A DNA stretch of 56,258 nt, from positions 1 to 56,258 of the forward strand of contig CALVYH010000007.1 of the NCBI GenBank assembly GCA_944372115.1. Direction: 5' to 3'. Positions 7,903 to 17,353 of the stretch are shown in pieces (position 1 is the stretch's first letter; each line of letters opens with the position of its first letter). A program made the translations under genes and the position numbers. Origin of the DNA: an uncultured Bacilli bacterium (GTDB lineage: Bacteria; Bacillota_I; Bacilli_A; RFN20; CAG-826). A model generated the notes under the pieces. The model made no database searches and was not told the DNA's origin. It saw only the letters and a list, made by a program, of their open reading frames with translations.

Positions 7903-9609
7903 ATGAATAAAAAACAAATTATTATTCAAGCATTTATCTCTTTATTTATTTCATTAGTTGTATTGCTAACATGCTTTACTTCTACTTATTTAATAAGTGA
8001 AAATGAAGCTAAAAATTCTTTGAAAGAATATGCTTTAACAATTTCTTCTCTTTATAAAGATGAAACAAATAACGACGATTTATTATTACGTTTTGATAAT
8101 GTAAATAATTTAAGAATTACAATTTTAAAAAATGATTCAAATACAGTTATTTTAGATATAAATAACATTGATAATTCGATCACTAGCGAAGAAAATAGAT
8201 TAGGTGAATTTTTAAATAATATTGATAAATTTTATATTAAATCTTCACTTACTTTAAATAGCGATGTTTTATATTATGTCGCCGAAAATAACAACGGATA
8301 TTTAATTAGAGTTGGTCAACTTAGAAGCCAAATAATAAATTCTTCAATTTATGTTTTAATTATTGGGGGAATTTTATTAATAATAATTAATGTTATTTAT
8401 TATATTTATCTATATTTTTTATATAAAAAGAATTTTAAACTACTTAAAAACGAAGTTAATAAATTATCTGATTTAGTAACTACAGATCCATTTTTATATC
8501 GAGAAGATGGCTTTTTAGCTCTTTCTTCTTTAATTGATGATACAAGAAAATTAATCATTAAAAATATTGATGATTTAACATTAGAAAAAGAAAAAATTGA
8601 ATATATTATTAATGTAATTGAAGAAGGAATCATCGTTTTAAACAATAAAAAAGATGTTATTTTAATAAATAATTTTTCTCTTAAAATCTTAGAAACAAAA
8701 AAGGAAAATATCATAAATAAATCATATAAATTTATGCTTTTTCCTCTTTCTTTTGAAGAAAAAATTAAAGAACTAGATAAAAATGAAGAAAATCATATTG
8801 ATTTGGTAATCAAAATTAATGGAAAAGACTACGATTTTGTATTTTCTAAAATTTTCGTAGATGATAAATTTAATAAGCAAAATGAAAATGATAAAAATTT
8901 TATTTATACGATTTTAATTAACGATATTACTTATATAAATCAAACAATAGAAATGAAAAAAGAGTTTTTCCAAAATTCATCACACGAATTAAAATCGCCT
9001 TTAACTTCAATTATTGCTTATAGCGAAATGATTAAAGATGGTTTATTAAACGATGATAAAGAAATTAAAGATGCAAATCTTCATATTTATAATTCTTCTA
9101 AAAGAATGAAAGATTTAATTCAAAATATGCTTTATCTTTCTTCATTAGAAAATAATGTTATTAAACATGAAAAAATAAATATTAATGTTAATGATCTTAT
9201 AAATAAAATCATCGATGATAACGAAATTAAAATTAAAGAAAAAAATATTATTGTTAATATTAATAAATATGATGATTTAACTTTAAATATGGAAGAAAAT
9301 GATGCTGATATTTTATTTAGAAACCTTATTTTAAATGCTATTAATTATGTATTAAAAGATAATGGAAAAATTGAAATATCGATTTATAAAGATAAAATTT
9401 CAATTAAAGATAATGGTATAGGAATTAAAAAAGAAGATATTCCTAATATATTTACACGTTTTAAAAGAAGCAACGAAGCTATTAAAGTTAATAGTGAAGG
9501 CAATGGATTAGGTCTTGCAATAGTTAAGCATGTTTTAATTAAATATAATTATAAAATTGAAGTGTATTCAGAATTAAACAAAGGAAGTGAATTTATTATT
9601 ACTTTTTAA
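7903..9609 (+). CDS. phoR: PhoR-type sensor histidine kinase
   Basis: 568 residues. Membrane helix about 7-30, extracytoplasmic segment about 31-147, second helix about 148-172, a linker, then a PAS domain (about 230-345, EEGIIVLNNKKDVILINN). HisKA: SSHELKSPLTSI with the phosphorylated His. ATPase boxes: N LFRNLILNAINYV, G1 IKDNGIGI, F FTRFKRS, G2 GNGLGLAIV. Architecture is as in Gram-positive PhoR. Ribosome site AAGGAAA. It follows a terminator, so its level may be set apart from the pst genes. Confidence 0.9.
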   Translation: MNKKQIIIQAFISLFISLVVLLTCFTSTYLISENEAKNSLKEYALTISSLYKDETNNDDLLLRFDNVNNLRITILKNDSNTVILDINNIDNSITSEENRLGEFLNNIDKFYIKSSLTLNSDVLYYVAENNNGYLIRVGQLRSQIINSSIYVLIIGGILLIIINVIYYIYLYFLYKKNFKLLKNEVNKLSDLVTTDPFLYREDGFLALSSLIDDTRKLIIKNIDDLTLEKEKIEYIINVIEEGIIVLNNKKDVILINNFSLKILETKKENIINKSYKFMLFPLSFEEKIKELDKNEENHIDLVIKINGKDYDFVFSKIFVDDKFNKQNENDKNFIYTILINDITYINQTIEMKKEFFQNSSHELKSPLTSIIAYSEMIKDGLLNDDKEIKDANLHIYNSSKRMKDLIQNMLYLSSLENNVIKHEKININVNDLINKIIDDNEIKIKEKNIIVNINKYDDLTLNMEENDADILFRNLILNAINYVLKDNGKIEISIYKDKISIKDNGIGIKKEDIPNIFTRFKRSNEAIKVNSEGNGLGLAIVKHVLIKYNYKIEVYSELNKGSEFIITF

Positions 9610-9654
9610 CTTTGCTATATAGTAAAAATCTTAAAAATATAAGAAAATGAATAT

Positions 9655-10296
9655 ATGAAATACTTTTCTATAATTCTTACTATAATACTTTTTATCTTTA
9701 TATTTTTAGAAATTTTATTTTTATCGCTTTGTAAAGAAAAAGAAAGAAAAATATTTAAATGTTTTCCTCTTTTAACAATTTCAATTTTGTTTTTAATTAT
9801 CGATTATGAAAAGTTTTATATATTATCTATCATTGCCTTTTTATATTTTTTAGGCGATTTTTTATTATTGTCATTTAAAAAGAAATTATTTTTCTTTGGA
9901 GCGATATCTTTTGCAATAGGCCATGCTTTATTGATATTTTATTTGTTTTATAAAAAAATCTTCATTCTTAATTTTACAAATTTAATTATCAGCTTACTTT
10001 TTATTATATTTTTTATTGTAATATTTTATTTAAAAATGAAAGAAAAAATGAAAAGTTTTGTTTATGGCGGTTCGATTTATCTTTCACTTCTTCTTTTTAT
10101 TTTCATTTATTCATTATTAGAAGTAACTTCTTATAAATTTATTTTCTTATCATTTGGATCTTTAATTTATTATGTTTCTGATTTACTCGTCATAAAAGAA
10201 AGATTTATTGAAAATAGCAAATACTTAAATTTACTAATTATGAGTTTATATTATTTAGCAAATATTTTGATTTTTTCTTTTCTTTATATATATTAA
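9655..10296 (+). CDS. YhhN/TMEM86-family membrane protein
   Basis: 213 residues, about seven to eight membrane helices. Landmarks of the YhhN (lysoplasmalogenase-like) family: GDFLLL, FFFGAISFAIGHALLIFY and FGSLIYYVSDLLVI, where Asp, His and Asp are the conserved polar residues within helices. Animal TMEM86 cleaves lysoplasmalogens; the bacterial role is not settled. It starts 45 nt after phoR with a weak ribosome site. Its last 59 nt overlap, tail to tail, the gene on the other strand. Confidence 0.75.
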   Translation: MKYFSIILTIILFIFIFLEILFLSLCKEKERKIFKCFPLLTISILFLIIDYEKFYILSIIAFLYFLGDFLLLSFKKKLFFFGAISFAIGHALLIFYLFYKKIFILNFTNLIISLLFIIFFIVIFYLKMKEKMKSFVYGGSIYLSLLLFIFIYSLLEVTSYKFIFLSFGSLIYYVSDLLVIKERFIENSKYLNLLIMSLYYLANILIFSFLYIY

Positions 10297-10954
10297 TCGA
10301 TTCAAAAATAAGAGGAATTAAAGCAAAAATAATAAAGAAAATGACAATAAATAAAGCGCAATTTATAAAAAATGCTTCAGGAAATATTAATATGATCGGA
10401 TCATCTTCTACATAAAAAATCCAATTTTCTTTTCCAGGGAAAAATATTGAATGAAAAACAGTAAATGCGTTTTCAAAATCGATTGCCGCAAATATAGCGA
10501 TAACAATAAAAAGGAAAGTTAAAACTAATGGAGCGATACTAATTGCTGAATAGCCTTTAACTTTTAAATTGGTAAATACTTTTTTCTTATTTATAATAAG
10601 AAGTACAAAAAATAATAAAAAAGAAACTACAAAAACAATAATGCATAACAAAAATAAAGGTATACAATCTAAAAAGTGATTCATACCACTTTCACTATAA
10701 AAAAACTTACCTTCACTAAAAGGAAAATTAAACAATAATGAATCCATTAAAGCATCATAAGAATTTTTTACATCTAAATAAGAAAAATTAAACCCAAAAT
10801 TTTCTAAATAGCTTAAAGTATGTAAGTAATTTATTTGAGAATAAAAAAACCAACGATTAAAAAGAATAAAACAAATTGGAAATGTTAAAATCATCAAAGA
10901 ATAAGAAATCCCAAATAAACTTGATAAACTTACATCTAAAACTTTTCTTTTCAT
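10238..10954 (-). CDS. DUF1461 (TIGR01906) integral membrane protein
   Basis: 238 residues, four to five membrane helices. The conserved DUF1461 block is visible: FHSIFFPGKENWIF, then DDPIILIFPEAFF, and the early LxxEN/xLDVKNSYDALMD region. Function unknown in all members. The C-terminal end (KEKKKSKYLLNNINS) lies in the tail-to-tail overlap with the YhhN gene. Confidence 0.75.
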   Translation of the reverse strand: MKRKVLDVSLSSLFGISYSLMILTFPICFILFNRWFFYSQINYLHTLSYLENFGFNFSYLDVKNSYDALMDSLLFNFPFSEGKFFYSESGMNHFLDCIPLFLLCIIVFVVSFLLFFVLLIINKKKVFTNLKVKGYSAISIAPLVLTFLFIVIAIFAAIDFENAFTVFHSIFFPGKENWIFYVEDDPIILIFPEAFFINCALFIVIFFIIFALIPLIFESINIYKEKKKSKYLLNNINS

Positions 10955-11005
10955 AACGAAAATATTTTATATTTATAAATATAAAAATTAAATAATAAAT
11001 TCAAT

Positions 11006-12634
11006 TTAGTGCAATTGTTTTACATCAATTTTTCCAATTAAAGTTTTAGGCAATTTATCAACATATACAATCTCTTTAGGTTTTGCATAAATTGAAGCTT
11101 TATTAACGATTAATTCATTAATTTCTTCACTATATTTTCCAAAATCTTTAGGATAATCTCTATCTAATACTATATATAATTTAATAATTGAACCAAAACG
11201 GTCATCCTGAATTCCTATTGCAGCGTTTTCAAATACGTATGGTAAAGAATTAACAATATTTTCAATTTCACTTGGAAAAATATTTATTCCATTAACTTTA
11301 ATTAATCTTTTAATTCTTTGTTCAAAATGAATAAATCCTTCGTCATCTAAAAAGCCATAATCACCTGTTTTTATATATTTTTCATCGTTTATAAAGATAA
11401 AAATATCATCGTTATCTTTATTTCTTGAAAATCTATAACCATTCATTAATGTAGGCCCAGCGATACAAATTTCACCTTTTTCCCCATTATTTAATACATT
11501 ATTATTTTCATCTATAATAAGAGCTTTTAAGTTATTAAGAGGTTTTCCAACTGTTCCCCTTTTTGTTTCCGAAATTGAATTAACACTACAAACTGTAACT
11601 GTTTCTGTTAATCCATATCCAACACCTAATCTACATTTAATATTTGCCTCTTCCATTCTTTTATTGAATCTATCATAAAGTGAATCACTAACAAAATCTC
11701 CGCCAACAAAACAGTTCCTTAAAGAAGAAATATTTTTTCCTTTAAAATTTTTATTTCTTAATAAACCTTCAAATAAAATTGGAACACCAACTATAAAATT
11801 TAATTTTTTTCTTTTTAAAAATTTTACTGTTTCTTTCGATGAAAATTTAGGCATTAACATATCACATCCACCATATGCAAGCTCAATATGAACACAAATC
11901 GTCAATCCAAAACCATGAAACATTGGCAAAACAGAAAGAACGTAAGTAATTTCACCTTCTTTAAAATCTAAAACGTCATAGCAAGACTGACATAAAGAGT
12001 TTATAGCATATGCTGATAAAGCTATTGTTTTTGGATCCCCTGTTGTACCCCCGCTATGAAGATAAACAGCATCTTTTTTTATATCTTTATCAAATTCACT
12101 GACTCTATCTTTTTCTTTATAAAATTCATCGATTGAATAATAATTATTTTTATCTTTTTTGTAAGTTAAATCTTTTTTTGATATTTGATTATATAAAAAA
12201 TTTAAAATAAAGTTACATTCGTGAGTTGGGCAAACACTAAAAACTTTTATTCCTTCTTTATTTATTTTTTTAAATTCATTGTATCTAGTATCTAAAACAA
12301 AAAGTATTTTTGAATTGCATCTTTTTAAAATTTCTTCAAGTTGTTCTTCTTTCATTAAAGGGTGAATAATGTTTGCGATTGCACCTAATTGGTTAATCGC
12401 ATAAAAAAGATATAATGCTTCTGGGATATTAGGTAAACAAATAGTTACAACGTCATCTTTTTTTACGCCCATTTTCTTAAAATGAGCAGTAAAAATATTT
12501 ATTTTGTTTAATAAATATTCGTAACTATAATATTTTCCTTTATAATAAAAAGCTTTTCTTTTTGGATAAGTTAAGCTTGTATTTAAAACACTTTCATAAA
12601 GTGTTTGCTTGTCTAAATTTAAATATGAAATCAT
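11006..12634 (-). CDS. AMP-forming acyl-CoA synthetase
   Basis: 542 residues, ANL superfamily. A3 loop HSGGTTGDPKT, A5 GYGLTET, A7 KTGDYGFLDDEG, A8 RIKRLIKVNGINIFPSEIE, catalytic Lys in the A10 region KTLIGKID near the C-terminus. The length and FPSEIE hinge fit long- or medium-chain fatty acyl-CoA ligases, but substrate cannot be read from the sequence. Probably cytoplasmic or membrane-associated, activating salvaged fatty acids. Close to the downstream membrane acyltransferase-like gene and on the same strand (10-nt gap), so likely one transcript. Confidence 0.85.
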   Translation of the reverse strand: MISYLNLDKQTLYESVLNTSLTYPKRKAFYYKGKYYSYEYLLNKINIFTAHFKKMGVKKDDVVTICLPNIPEALYLFYAINQLGAIANIIHPLMKEEQLEEILKRCNSKILFVLDTRYNEFKKINKEGIKVFSVCPTHECNFILNFLYNQISKKDLTYKKDKNNYYSIDEFYKEKDRVSEFDKDIKKDAVYLHSGGTTGDPKTIALSAYAINSLCQSCYDVLDFKEGEITYVLSVLPMFHGFGLTICVHIELAYGGCDMLMPKFSSKETVKFLKRKKLNFIVGVPILFEGLLRNKNFKGKNISSLRNCFVGGDFVSDSLYDRFNKRMEEANIKCRLGVGYGLTETVTVCSVNSISETKRGTVGKPLNNLKALIIDENNNVLNNGEKGEICIAGPTLMNGYRFSRNKDNDDIFIFINDEKYIKTGDYGFLDDEGFIHFEQRIKRLIKVNGINIFPSEIENIVNSLPYVFENAAIGIQDDRFGSIIKLYIVLDRDYPKDFGKYSEEINELIVNKASIYAKPKEIVYVDKLPKTLIGKIDVKQLH

Positions 12635-12643
12635 AAAAAACTC

Positions 12644-13621
12644 CTAAAAAAGAATCAAATTAAAACCTGCAGACCAATATAAAATACAGTGAATCAAGGT
12701 AATTAATGGAATATGAGCTATATAAACCCAAATTGTATATCTTCCAACAAAAGTTATTGGTTTTGTTATTTTAGGTTCATTTTTAAAGATAGATTCTTTA
12801 TTTTTATAAACCGTGTTACCAATAAACTCACCAATTAAAAAATAAGTTATATAAGGGAAGAGAGGGAAAAAATCGCCTCCCCAAATTGAAAAACCAAAAA
12901 TCGAACCTAAAATTGCAATAAACATTTGTTTAGGATTTTCAGGATTAAACATATAGTTAATATCGCCGACTTTATAAAAAATTGTTAAAAAAATAGAAGC
13001 TAAACAAATTAAAAAAGATACAAAATACCATATTTTTATATTGTTTTTAGATAATTTTAACGTTAACCATTTAATAAAATATACAAGCAAAATAATAGCA
13101 CCATAACAAGACAAAACACCAAAAGGGATAAAACTCGATTTTAAAGATACAATATCTAAACCAACGGCAATTCCTGTTAAAATAGTTACTCCGATTCCAC
13201 ATCCAAGTAAAATTAAACCTCTTTTAATATTATTTTTAGAAAAATTAAAAGAAATCCCACAAATTATAAAAAAGAGAATCAAAATAACTTGTCTAAAAGC
13301 AACTCTAACATCCCAATTATAATACCATCCACCTACTTGCATATAAAAATATAAAAAACTAGGTAAACTTATTCCGTTTTCATTAGGAAGATTTAAAGTA
13401 AAACTACCATTTAAAAAAGAAACATTTACATCAAAAAATTTATATGTAAAATCATAAATGTTCCACATTAAATGATCTAAAACCATTAAAATAATCGCTA
13501 AACCTCTAGCAAAATCAATTTCCCAAACACGTTTTCTTTTTTTGTTCTCTTTTGTTAAATTTTCTACTTCTTCTTCATTTAAAGAAGTAAGAATAACTCC
13601 TTCATTAATTTCATTTTGCAT
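12644..13621 (-). CDS. HGSNAT-like membrane acyltransferase (DUF1624)
   Basis: 325 residues, about eight membrane helices. N-terminal block RVWEIDFARGLAIILMVLDHLMW is the signature of the heparan-alpha-glucosaminide N-acetyltransferase/DUF1624 family, with Asp and His in the first helix. The last helix block reads GRYTIWVYIAHIPLI. It likely transfers acetyl or another acyl group to an extracytoplasmic sugar or lipid. Start ATG is followed by an acidic 35-residue cytoplasmic tail. First gene of a short unit with the acyl-CoA ligase. Confidence 0.75.
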   Translation of the reverse strand: MQNEINEGVILTSLNEEEVENLTKENKKRKRVWEIDFARGLAIILMVLDHLMWNIYDFTYKFFDVNVSFLNGSFTLNLPNENGISLPSFLYFYMQVGGWYYNWDVRVAFRQVILILFFIICGISFNFSKNNIKRGLILLGCGIGVTILTGIAVGLDIVSLKSSFIPFGVLSCYGAIILLVYFIKWLTLKLSKNNIKIWYFVSFLICLASIFLTIFYKVGDINYMFNPENPKQMFIAILGSIFGFSIWGGDFFPLFPYITYFLIGEFIGNTVYKNKESIFKNEPKITKPITFVGRYTIWVYIAHIPLITLIHCILYWSAGFNLILF

Positions 13622-13773
13622 ACCTTAAAATTATATCAAATGAATAACTAAATTTAATAATAATTAAATCTATTTTAAGTAGATTTATCTATATTTTTTA
13701 TATTTTTATTTTTAATAATATTAATAATTAAATTTATTAAAGCAAATAAAGGGATAAAAGAGAGAATAATAGA

Positions 13774-13804
13774 AGAAATAATAGCTCTTTTAGCTATTAT
13801 TTCT
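13774..13804. terminator. 13-bp perfect hairpin
   Basis: AGAAATAATAGCT (13774-13786) and AGCTATTATTTCT (13792-13804), loop CTTTT. It sits just past the end of the decayed paralogue on the minus strand. There is no clean T-run on either side, so termination is probable but not certain. Confidence 0.5.
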
Positions 13805-13808
13805 CAAT

Positions 13809-14256
13809 TTAATAAGAATTAACTATTAAATAAGTAATCGCTTCACTTAAAAATTCCTTATTTAAAACTTTAAAATTATATCTTTCTAAACCAATTAATA
13901 TATCACCGATTAAAAAAATATAATTCCTATAAAAAGATAATATTTTTTATTCCATAAAATAAAAAAAGTATAAATCCAATAAAAGTTAAAAATATACCAA
14001 TTAAGGTAATATAATCAAAATTTATACTTTCATCTTCAATGAATGTTTCAATTAAAAATATTGAAAATGGATTTTCATTAATATTATTTAAATCTAAATT
14101 TCCACCTAAATTAGCACTTAATGGAGGAACTTTTATTTTTAAATCAATATTAGTTTTTATTAATAAAATAAGTGAAACAAAAAATATTAAAACTATACCA
14201 ATAATAAAAATAATTAAGCTTATTAAAAGTATATATCTTATTTTAAAATAGCTAAT
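13809..14256 (-). pseudogene. Frameshifted paralogue of the 14348-14944 membrane protein
   Basis: The minus strand reads YILLISLIIFIIGIV near the start, then INFDYITLIGIFLTFIGFIL, then in another frame FIGIIFFLIGDILIGL and VLNKEFLSEAITYL. These align in order with LNFDYATFIGLMIGLIGTLL and LIGSTLSLVGTILVAL, VNESI of the intact neighbour. The frame breaks near 13940 at a T-rich run on the minus strand (a TAG ends the first part), and no ATG, GTG or TTG start is present where one is expected (ATT at 14254-14256 behind an AGGAAA). It is a tandem duplicate that has decayed, and fills most of the 13622-14347 gap. Confidence 0.65.
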
Positions 14257-14289
14257 ATTTTCCTAACCTTTTATAATTATAAATATATA

Positions 14290-14322
14290 AAAAATTAGAG
14301 AAACAAATTCTCTAATTTTTTT
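14290..14322. terminator. Bidirectional terminator
   Basis: AAAAATTAGAGAA (14290-14302) and TTCTCTAATTTTT (14308-14320), loop ACAAA. It ends the minus-strand gene at 14348. Confidence 0.8.
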
Positions 14323-14347
14323 AAATTAACTTTAATTATTATAACAA

Positions 14348-14944
14348 TTATTTCTTTTGACCTTTTTCAATAATGCCATGGAATAAACCAACAACAAAAA
14401 TTAAAGCAAAACAAATAGCACAGATAATTCCACCAATAGGTACAACGCTATTTGAAACTGAAGCAGAGAATAATCCACCTTGATTAATTGATTCATTAAC
14501 AAAAGCATCATTGAGTTTTAAAAAGAAAACTCCTTGTAAAGCAACTAAAATAGTTCCAACTAAAGATAAAGTTGAGCCAATTAAACAAAGATTCTTTTTT
14601 CTCCAACAAATAATAATTAATAATGTTCCGATTAAACCAATCATTAATCCAATAAATGTTGCATAATCAAAGTTTAATGTTCCTTTAAGTGGGACTTCAC
14701 CAAAATCTTGTCCATTAAGAGTTCCACTCATTGTAAAATCTTCACTTGTTCCACCGAATAATCCAATAAATGGTGGTGTAAAAGTTTCAACTATTGATGT
14801 AGTTTCTAAAATTCCCCCAATTCCGAGTGTTGCTGTAGTTACTAATGTTGGTGAAATAGTTAAAATACATAAAACACCAATAAGTAATAAAACTACGATT
14901 AGAACAGTCCAAAATACTCTGCTTAAACCTTTTAAAAATTTCAT
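14348..14944 (-). CDS. Hypothetical membrane protein with small outer loop
   Basis: 198 residues, four membrane helices (about 9-31, 93-115, 118-140, 166-190). Between the first and second lies a G/T-rich extracytoplasmic stretch (FGGTSEDFTMSGTLNGQDFG). No family recognised. Strong AAAGGAGG ribosome site. A decayed copy lies directly downstream, so the locus once held a tandem pair. Confidence 0.65.
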   Translation of the reverse strand: MKFLKGLSRVFWTVLIVVLLLIGVLCILTISPTLVTTATLGIGGILETTSIVETFTPPFIGLFGGTSEDFTMSGTLNGQDFGEVPLKGTLNFDYATFIGLMIGLIGTLLIIICWRKKNLCLIGSTLSLVGTILVALQGVFFLKLNDAFVNESINQGGLFSASVSNSVVPIGGIICAICFALIFVVGLFHGIIEKGQKK

Positions 14945-15078
14945 TATTATTAACCTCCTTTCAATTTAAAAACTGCTATTTATATTATACTTAAAATTTA
15001 TAAATAAAAGGTGATATTTTTTTGTATTTCATAATAATTAAATTTATTTCTATATATAGGAGATAAATTAAAATAAAA

Positions 15079-15117
15079 AAACACTTTTTAATATCATTGA
15101 AGTTTTAAAAAGTGTTT
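15079..15117 (-). terminator. Terminator of the COG0523 gene
   Basis: AAACACTTTTTAA (15079-15091) and TTAAAAAGTGTTT (15105-15117), 13-bp stem, 13-nt loop. On the minus strand it is followed by a T-run (complement of 15072-15080). It begins 2 nt past the stop codon. Confidence 0.85.
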
Positions 15118-15118
15118 A

Positions 15119-16066
15119 TCATTCATCGCTTTTATTAAGAATAAGTCGATTACGTAAATTAGTTTTATCAATTGAATAGCCTATAAATACAGCTTCATTT
15201 TCTATTTTTTCATTTTGTATATATTCTTCAATAGAATAAAGAGTATTAACAAGTTCAAAATGATAAGTATGATTTTTAATATTAATAAATCCTTTTGCAC
15301 GATTTATAAAGCCATAAAATCCTCGAGAAATATCTTCAAGTAAAGAAATAAGCTCATAAATAGAGGAAAGATTTATTTCGTTTTTTAACGCAAAATTAAT
15401 TAAAGGAATAGTTCCAATATTCGTCTTTAAATTCTTCTTTTTTAAATCTTCTTCACTATAAAATAAATTTTTAAAGAAAGATTCATCATATGAAGAATAA
15501 TGATTATCGTTAACAATAATAGCTTTTTCATTAATTTCTTTTATTTTTTTATTAATTAATGCTTTTTCTTCGTCATTTAAAGATTCATTTTTACTAACAA
15601 TTATTATCGAAGCATATTCAATTTGATCTTTTAAACAAGGATCTAATTTTAAATTTTTATTATTTAATAAAGAATAAAAATATAATCCATCAACAATTGT
15701 AATTGCATTTAAAATACGAATTCTTTCATAAGTTACTTTCTTTAAATTAGCTAAAATTGAAGATAAATAGCCGACTCCAGTTGGTTCAACTATTAAATAA
15801 TCTGGATCTAATGAATTAGCAATAGTTAATACACTTGAAGCAAATTCACCCTTAGAAGAACAACAAATACATCCTTCAGTAAATTCATATATTTTTAAAT
15901 CAGAAGTTTTATTATTCTTCTCTTCTTTTAAAGTGGAGCTATCAATATTGATAGATCCATACTCATTTTCTAATATACAATAATCTCTTTTAGTCTTTTT
16001 AATTATTTCTTTAATAAAAGTTGTTTTACCAGCTCCTAAAAAGCCAGAAATAACTAAAATATCCAT
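15119..16066 (-). CDS. COG0523 (CobW/ZNG1-type) metallochaperone GTPase
   Basis: 315 residues. Walker A GFLGAGKTT at the N-terminus, NEYGSINID switch region, GCICC metal-binding CxCC motif, Walker B-like YLIVEPTGVG, and a short CobW C-terminal domain. This family delivers metal, often zinc, to client enzymes using GTP. It starts 39 nt after the zinc-dependent alcohol dehydrogenase gene on the same strand, so that enzyme is a possible client. No ribosome site is seen before the ATG, which suggests translation on a shared transcript. The stop is TGA followed at once by TAA. Confidence 0.85.
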   Translation of the reverse strand: MDILVISGFLGAGKTTFIKEIIKKTKRDYCILENEYGSINIDSSTLKEEKNNKTSDLKIYEFTEGCICCSSKGEFASSVLTIANSLDPDYLIVEPTGVGYLSSILANLKKVTYERIRILNAITIVDGLYFYSLLNNKNLKLDPCLKDQIEYASIIIVSKNESLNDEEKALINKKIKEINEKAIIVNDNHYSSYDESFFKNLFYSEEDLKKKNLKTNIGTIPLINFALKNEINLSSIYELISLLEDISRGFYGFINRAKGFINIKNHTYHFELVNTLYSIEEYIQNEKIENEAVFIGYSIDKTNLRNRLILNKSDE

Positions 16067-16105
16067 AATTATTAGAAATTATTTATTTTTTATATTGCTA
16101 GAAAA

Positions 16106-17173
16106 CTATTTATCTTGAGTAATTCTAACAACTGGTTTAATTAAATCTCTTGGTTTATCTCTCATTAAGAAGAGTGCTTCTTCTAAATGTTCCCAACCAT
16201 CAAAAACATGTGTAACGAGTGGATGGACATCGAGTTTACCAGCAGCAACTAATGAACCAAGTTTTTCCATTCTTAATCTTCCACCTGGCATTAATCCGCC
16301 ATTGATTTGTTTATGACCCATACCAACACCCCATTCAACACGAGGAATATTGATATATTGTCCGCTTCCTAAATAGTTAACGTTACCAATTTTTCCACCT
16401 GGTTTTAAGCAATCAATCGCTTGTTCAAATGTTTCACATTCTCCACCGGCAATAATAACTTTATCAACGCCTTTACCGTTAGTTAATTTCATTACTTGTT
16501 CAGCAATTGGTCCATCTTTATATGAAACAAAATCAGTTGCTCCATATCCTTTAGCTGCTTCAACACAAACTGGACGTGTTCCAACAGCGATAATTCTACT
16601 AGCCCCTCTTAAAGCAGCACCAGCAACACTCATTAATCCAACAGGTCCAATTCCGATAACTAAAACACTATCACCATATTGAACATCAGCAAGTTCAGCA
16701 CCATGGAAACCTGTAGGAACCATGTCTGAAAGCATACATGCATCAACTGGGTCAATATTTTCTGGTAATAATGCTAAGTTTCCATCAGCATCATTAACAT
16801 GGAAGAATTCTGAGAAAACACCATCTTTAAAGTTTGAGAATTTCCATCCAGCAAGCATTCCGCCTGAATGCATTGAATAACCAGCTTGAGCTTCAAGTGA
16901 GTTCCAATCTGGAGTAATAGCAGGAACTAAAACTTTATCTCCTGGTTTAAAATCTTTAACTAAAGAACCGACTTTAACGACTTCAGCACAGCATTCGTGC
17001 CCTAAAATCATATTATGTCTTTCACCAATAGCACCTTCCCAAAGTGTATGGACATCTGAAGTACAAATAGCTACAGCAAGTGGTTTACAGATAGCATCCA
17101 TTGGTCCACATTCTGGGATTGGTTTTTCGATCCAGCCTGATTCGCCGATCTTTAACATTGCATAACCTTTCAT
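16106..17173 (-). CDS. adh: Zinc-dependent secondary alcohol dehydrogenase, NADP-type family
   Basis: 355 residues, closely like the Clostridium beijerinckii/Thermoanaerobacter brockii isopropanol dehydrogenases. Zinc ligands in CTSDVHT (Cys), GHEC (His-Glu) and the DMVPTGFHG Asp. Landmarks GWKFSNFKDGVFSEFFHVNDAD and VIGIGPVGLM (Rossmann). VGTRP is where the relatives have GSRP, which binds the NADP phosphate. It reduces ketones or aldehydes to alcohols with NADPH. The start is the ATG at 17171-17173 behind CGGAGGAAATTTA, not the upstream ATG that opens the same frame. A perfect cre palindrome lies upstream. Confidence 0.9.
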   Translation of the reverse strand: MKGYAMLKIGESGWIEKPIPECGPMDAICKPLAVAICTSDVHTLWEGAIGERHNMILGHECCAEVVKVGSLVKDFKPGDKVLVPAITPDWNSLEAQAGYSMHSGGMLAGWKFSNFKDGVFSEFFHVNDADGNLALLPENIDPVDACMLSDMVPTGFHGAELADVQYGDSVLVIGIGPVGLMSVAGAALRGASRIIAVGTRPVCVEAAKGYGATDFVSYKDGPIAEQVMKLTNGKGVDKVIIAGGECETFEQAIDCLKPGGKIGNVNYLGSGQYINIPRVEWGVGMGHKQINGGLMPGGRLRMEKLGSLVAAGKLDVHPLVTHVFDGWEHLEEALFLMRDKPRDLIKPVVRITQDK

Positions 17174-17209
17174 TAAATTTCCTCCGTTATGTATCAATGA
17201 TTTATTTTA

Positions 17210-17229
17210 ACATGAAAGCGCTTTCATGT
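17210..17229. promoter_or_regulatory. cre site (catabolite-response palindrome)
   Basis: ACATGAAAGCGCTTTCATGT is a perfect 20-bp palindrome and fits the CcpA consensus TGNNANCGNTNNCA exactly. It lies 37 bp before the adh start. A -10-like TAATAT lies just upstream on the minus strand, so binding here would block elongation or initiation. Another LacI-family repressor is possible. Confidence 0.75.
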
Positions 17230-17353
17230 ATATTAAAATGCGAAAGTTTTTAAAATAAAAATAATAAGAAAACAATAAAAAATTTTCGAATGAAAGCATT
17301 AAGTAATTAAAAACAAAAGATTGTTAATAATTTAAAGAAAAGGTAATAATTTA

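Noticed and set aside
14039-14251. Plus-strand ORF of 70 codons
   Set aside because: It is the antisense of a minus-strand pseudogene homologous to its neighbour.
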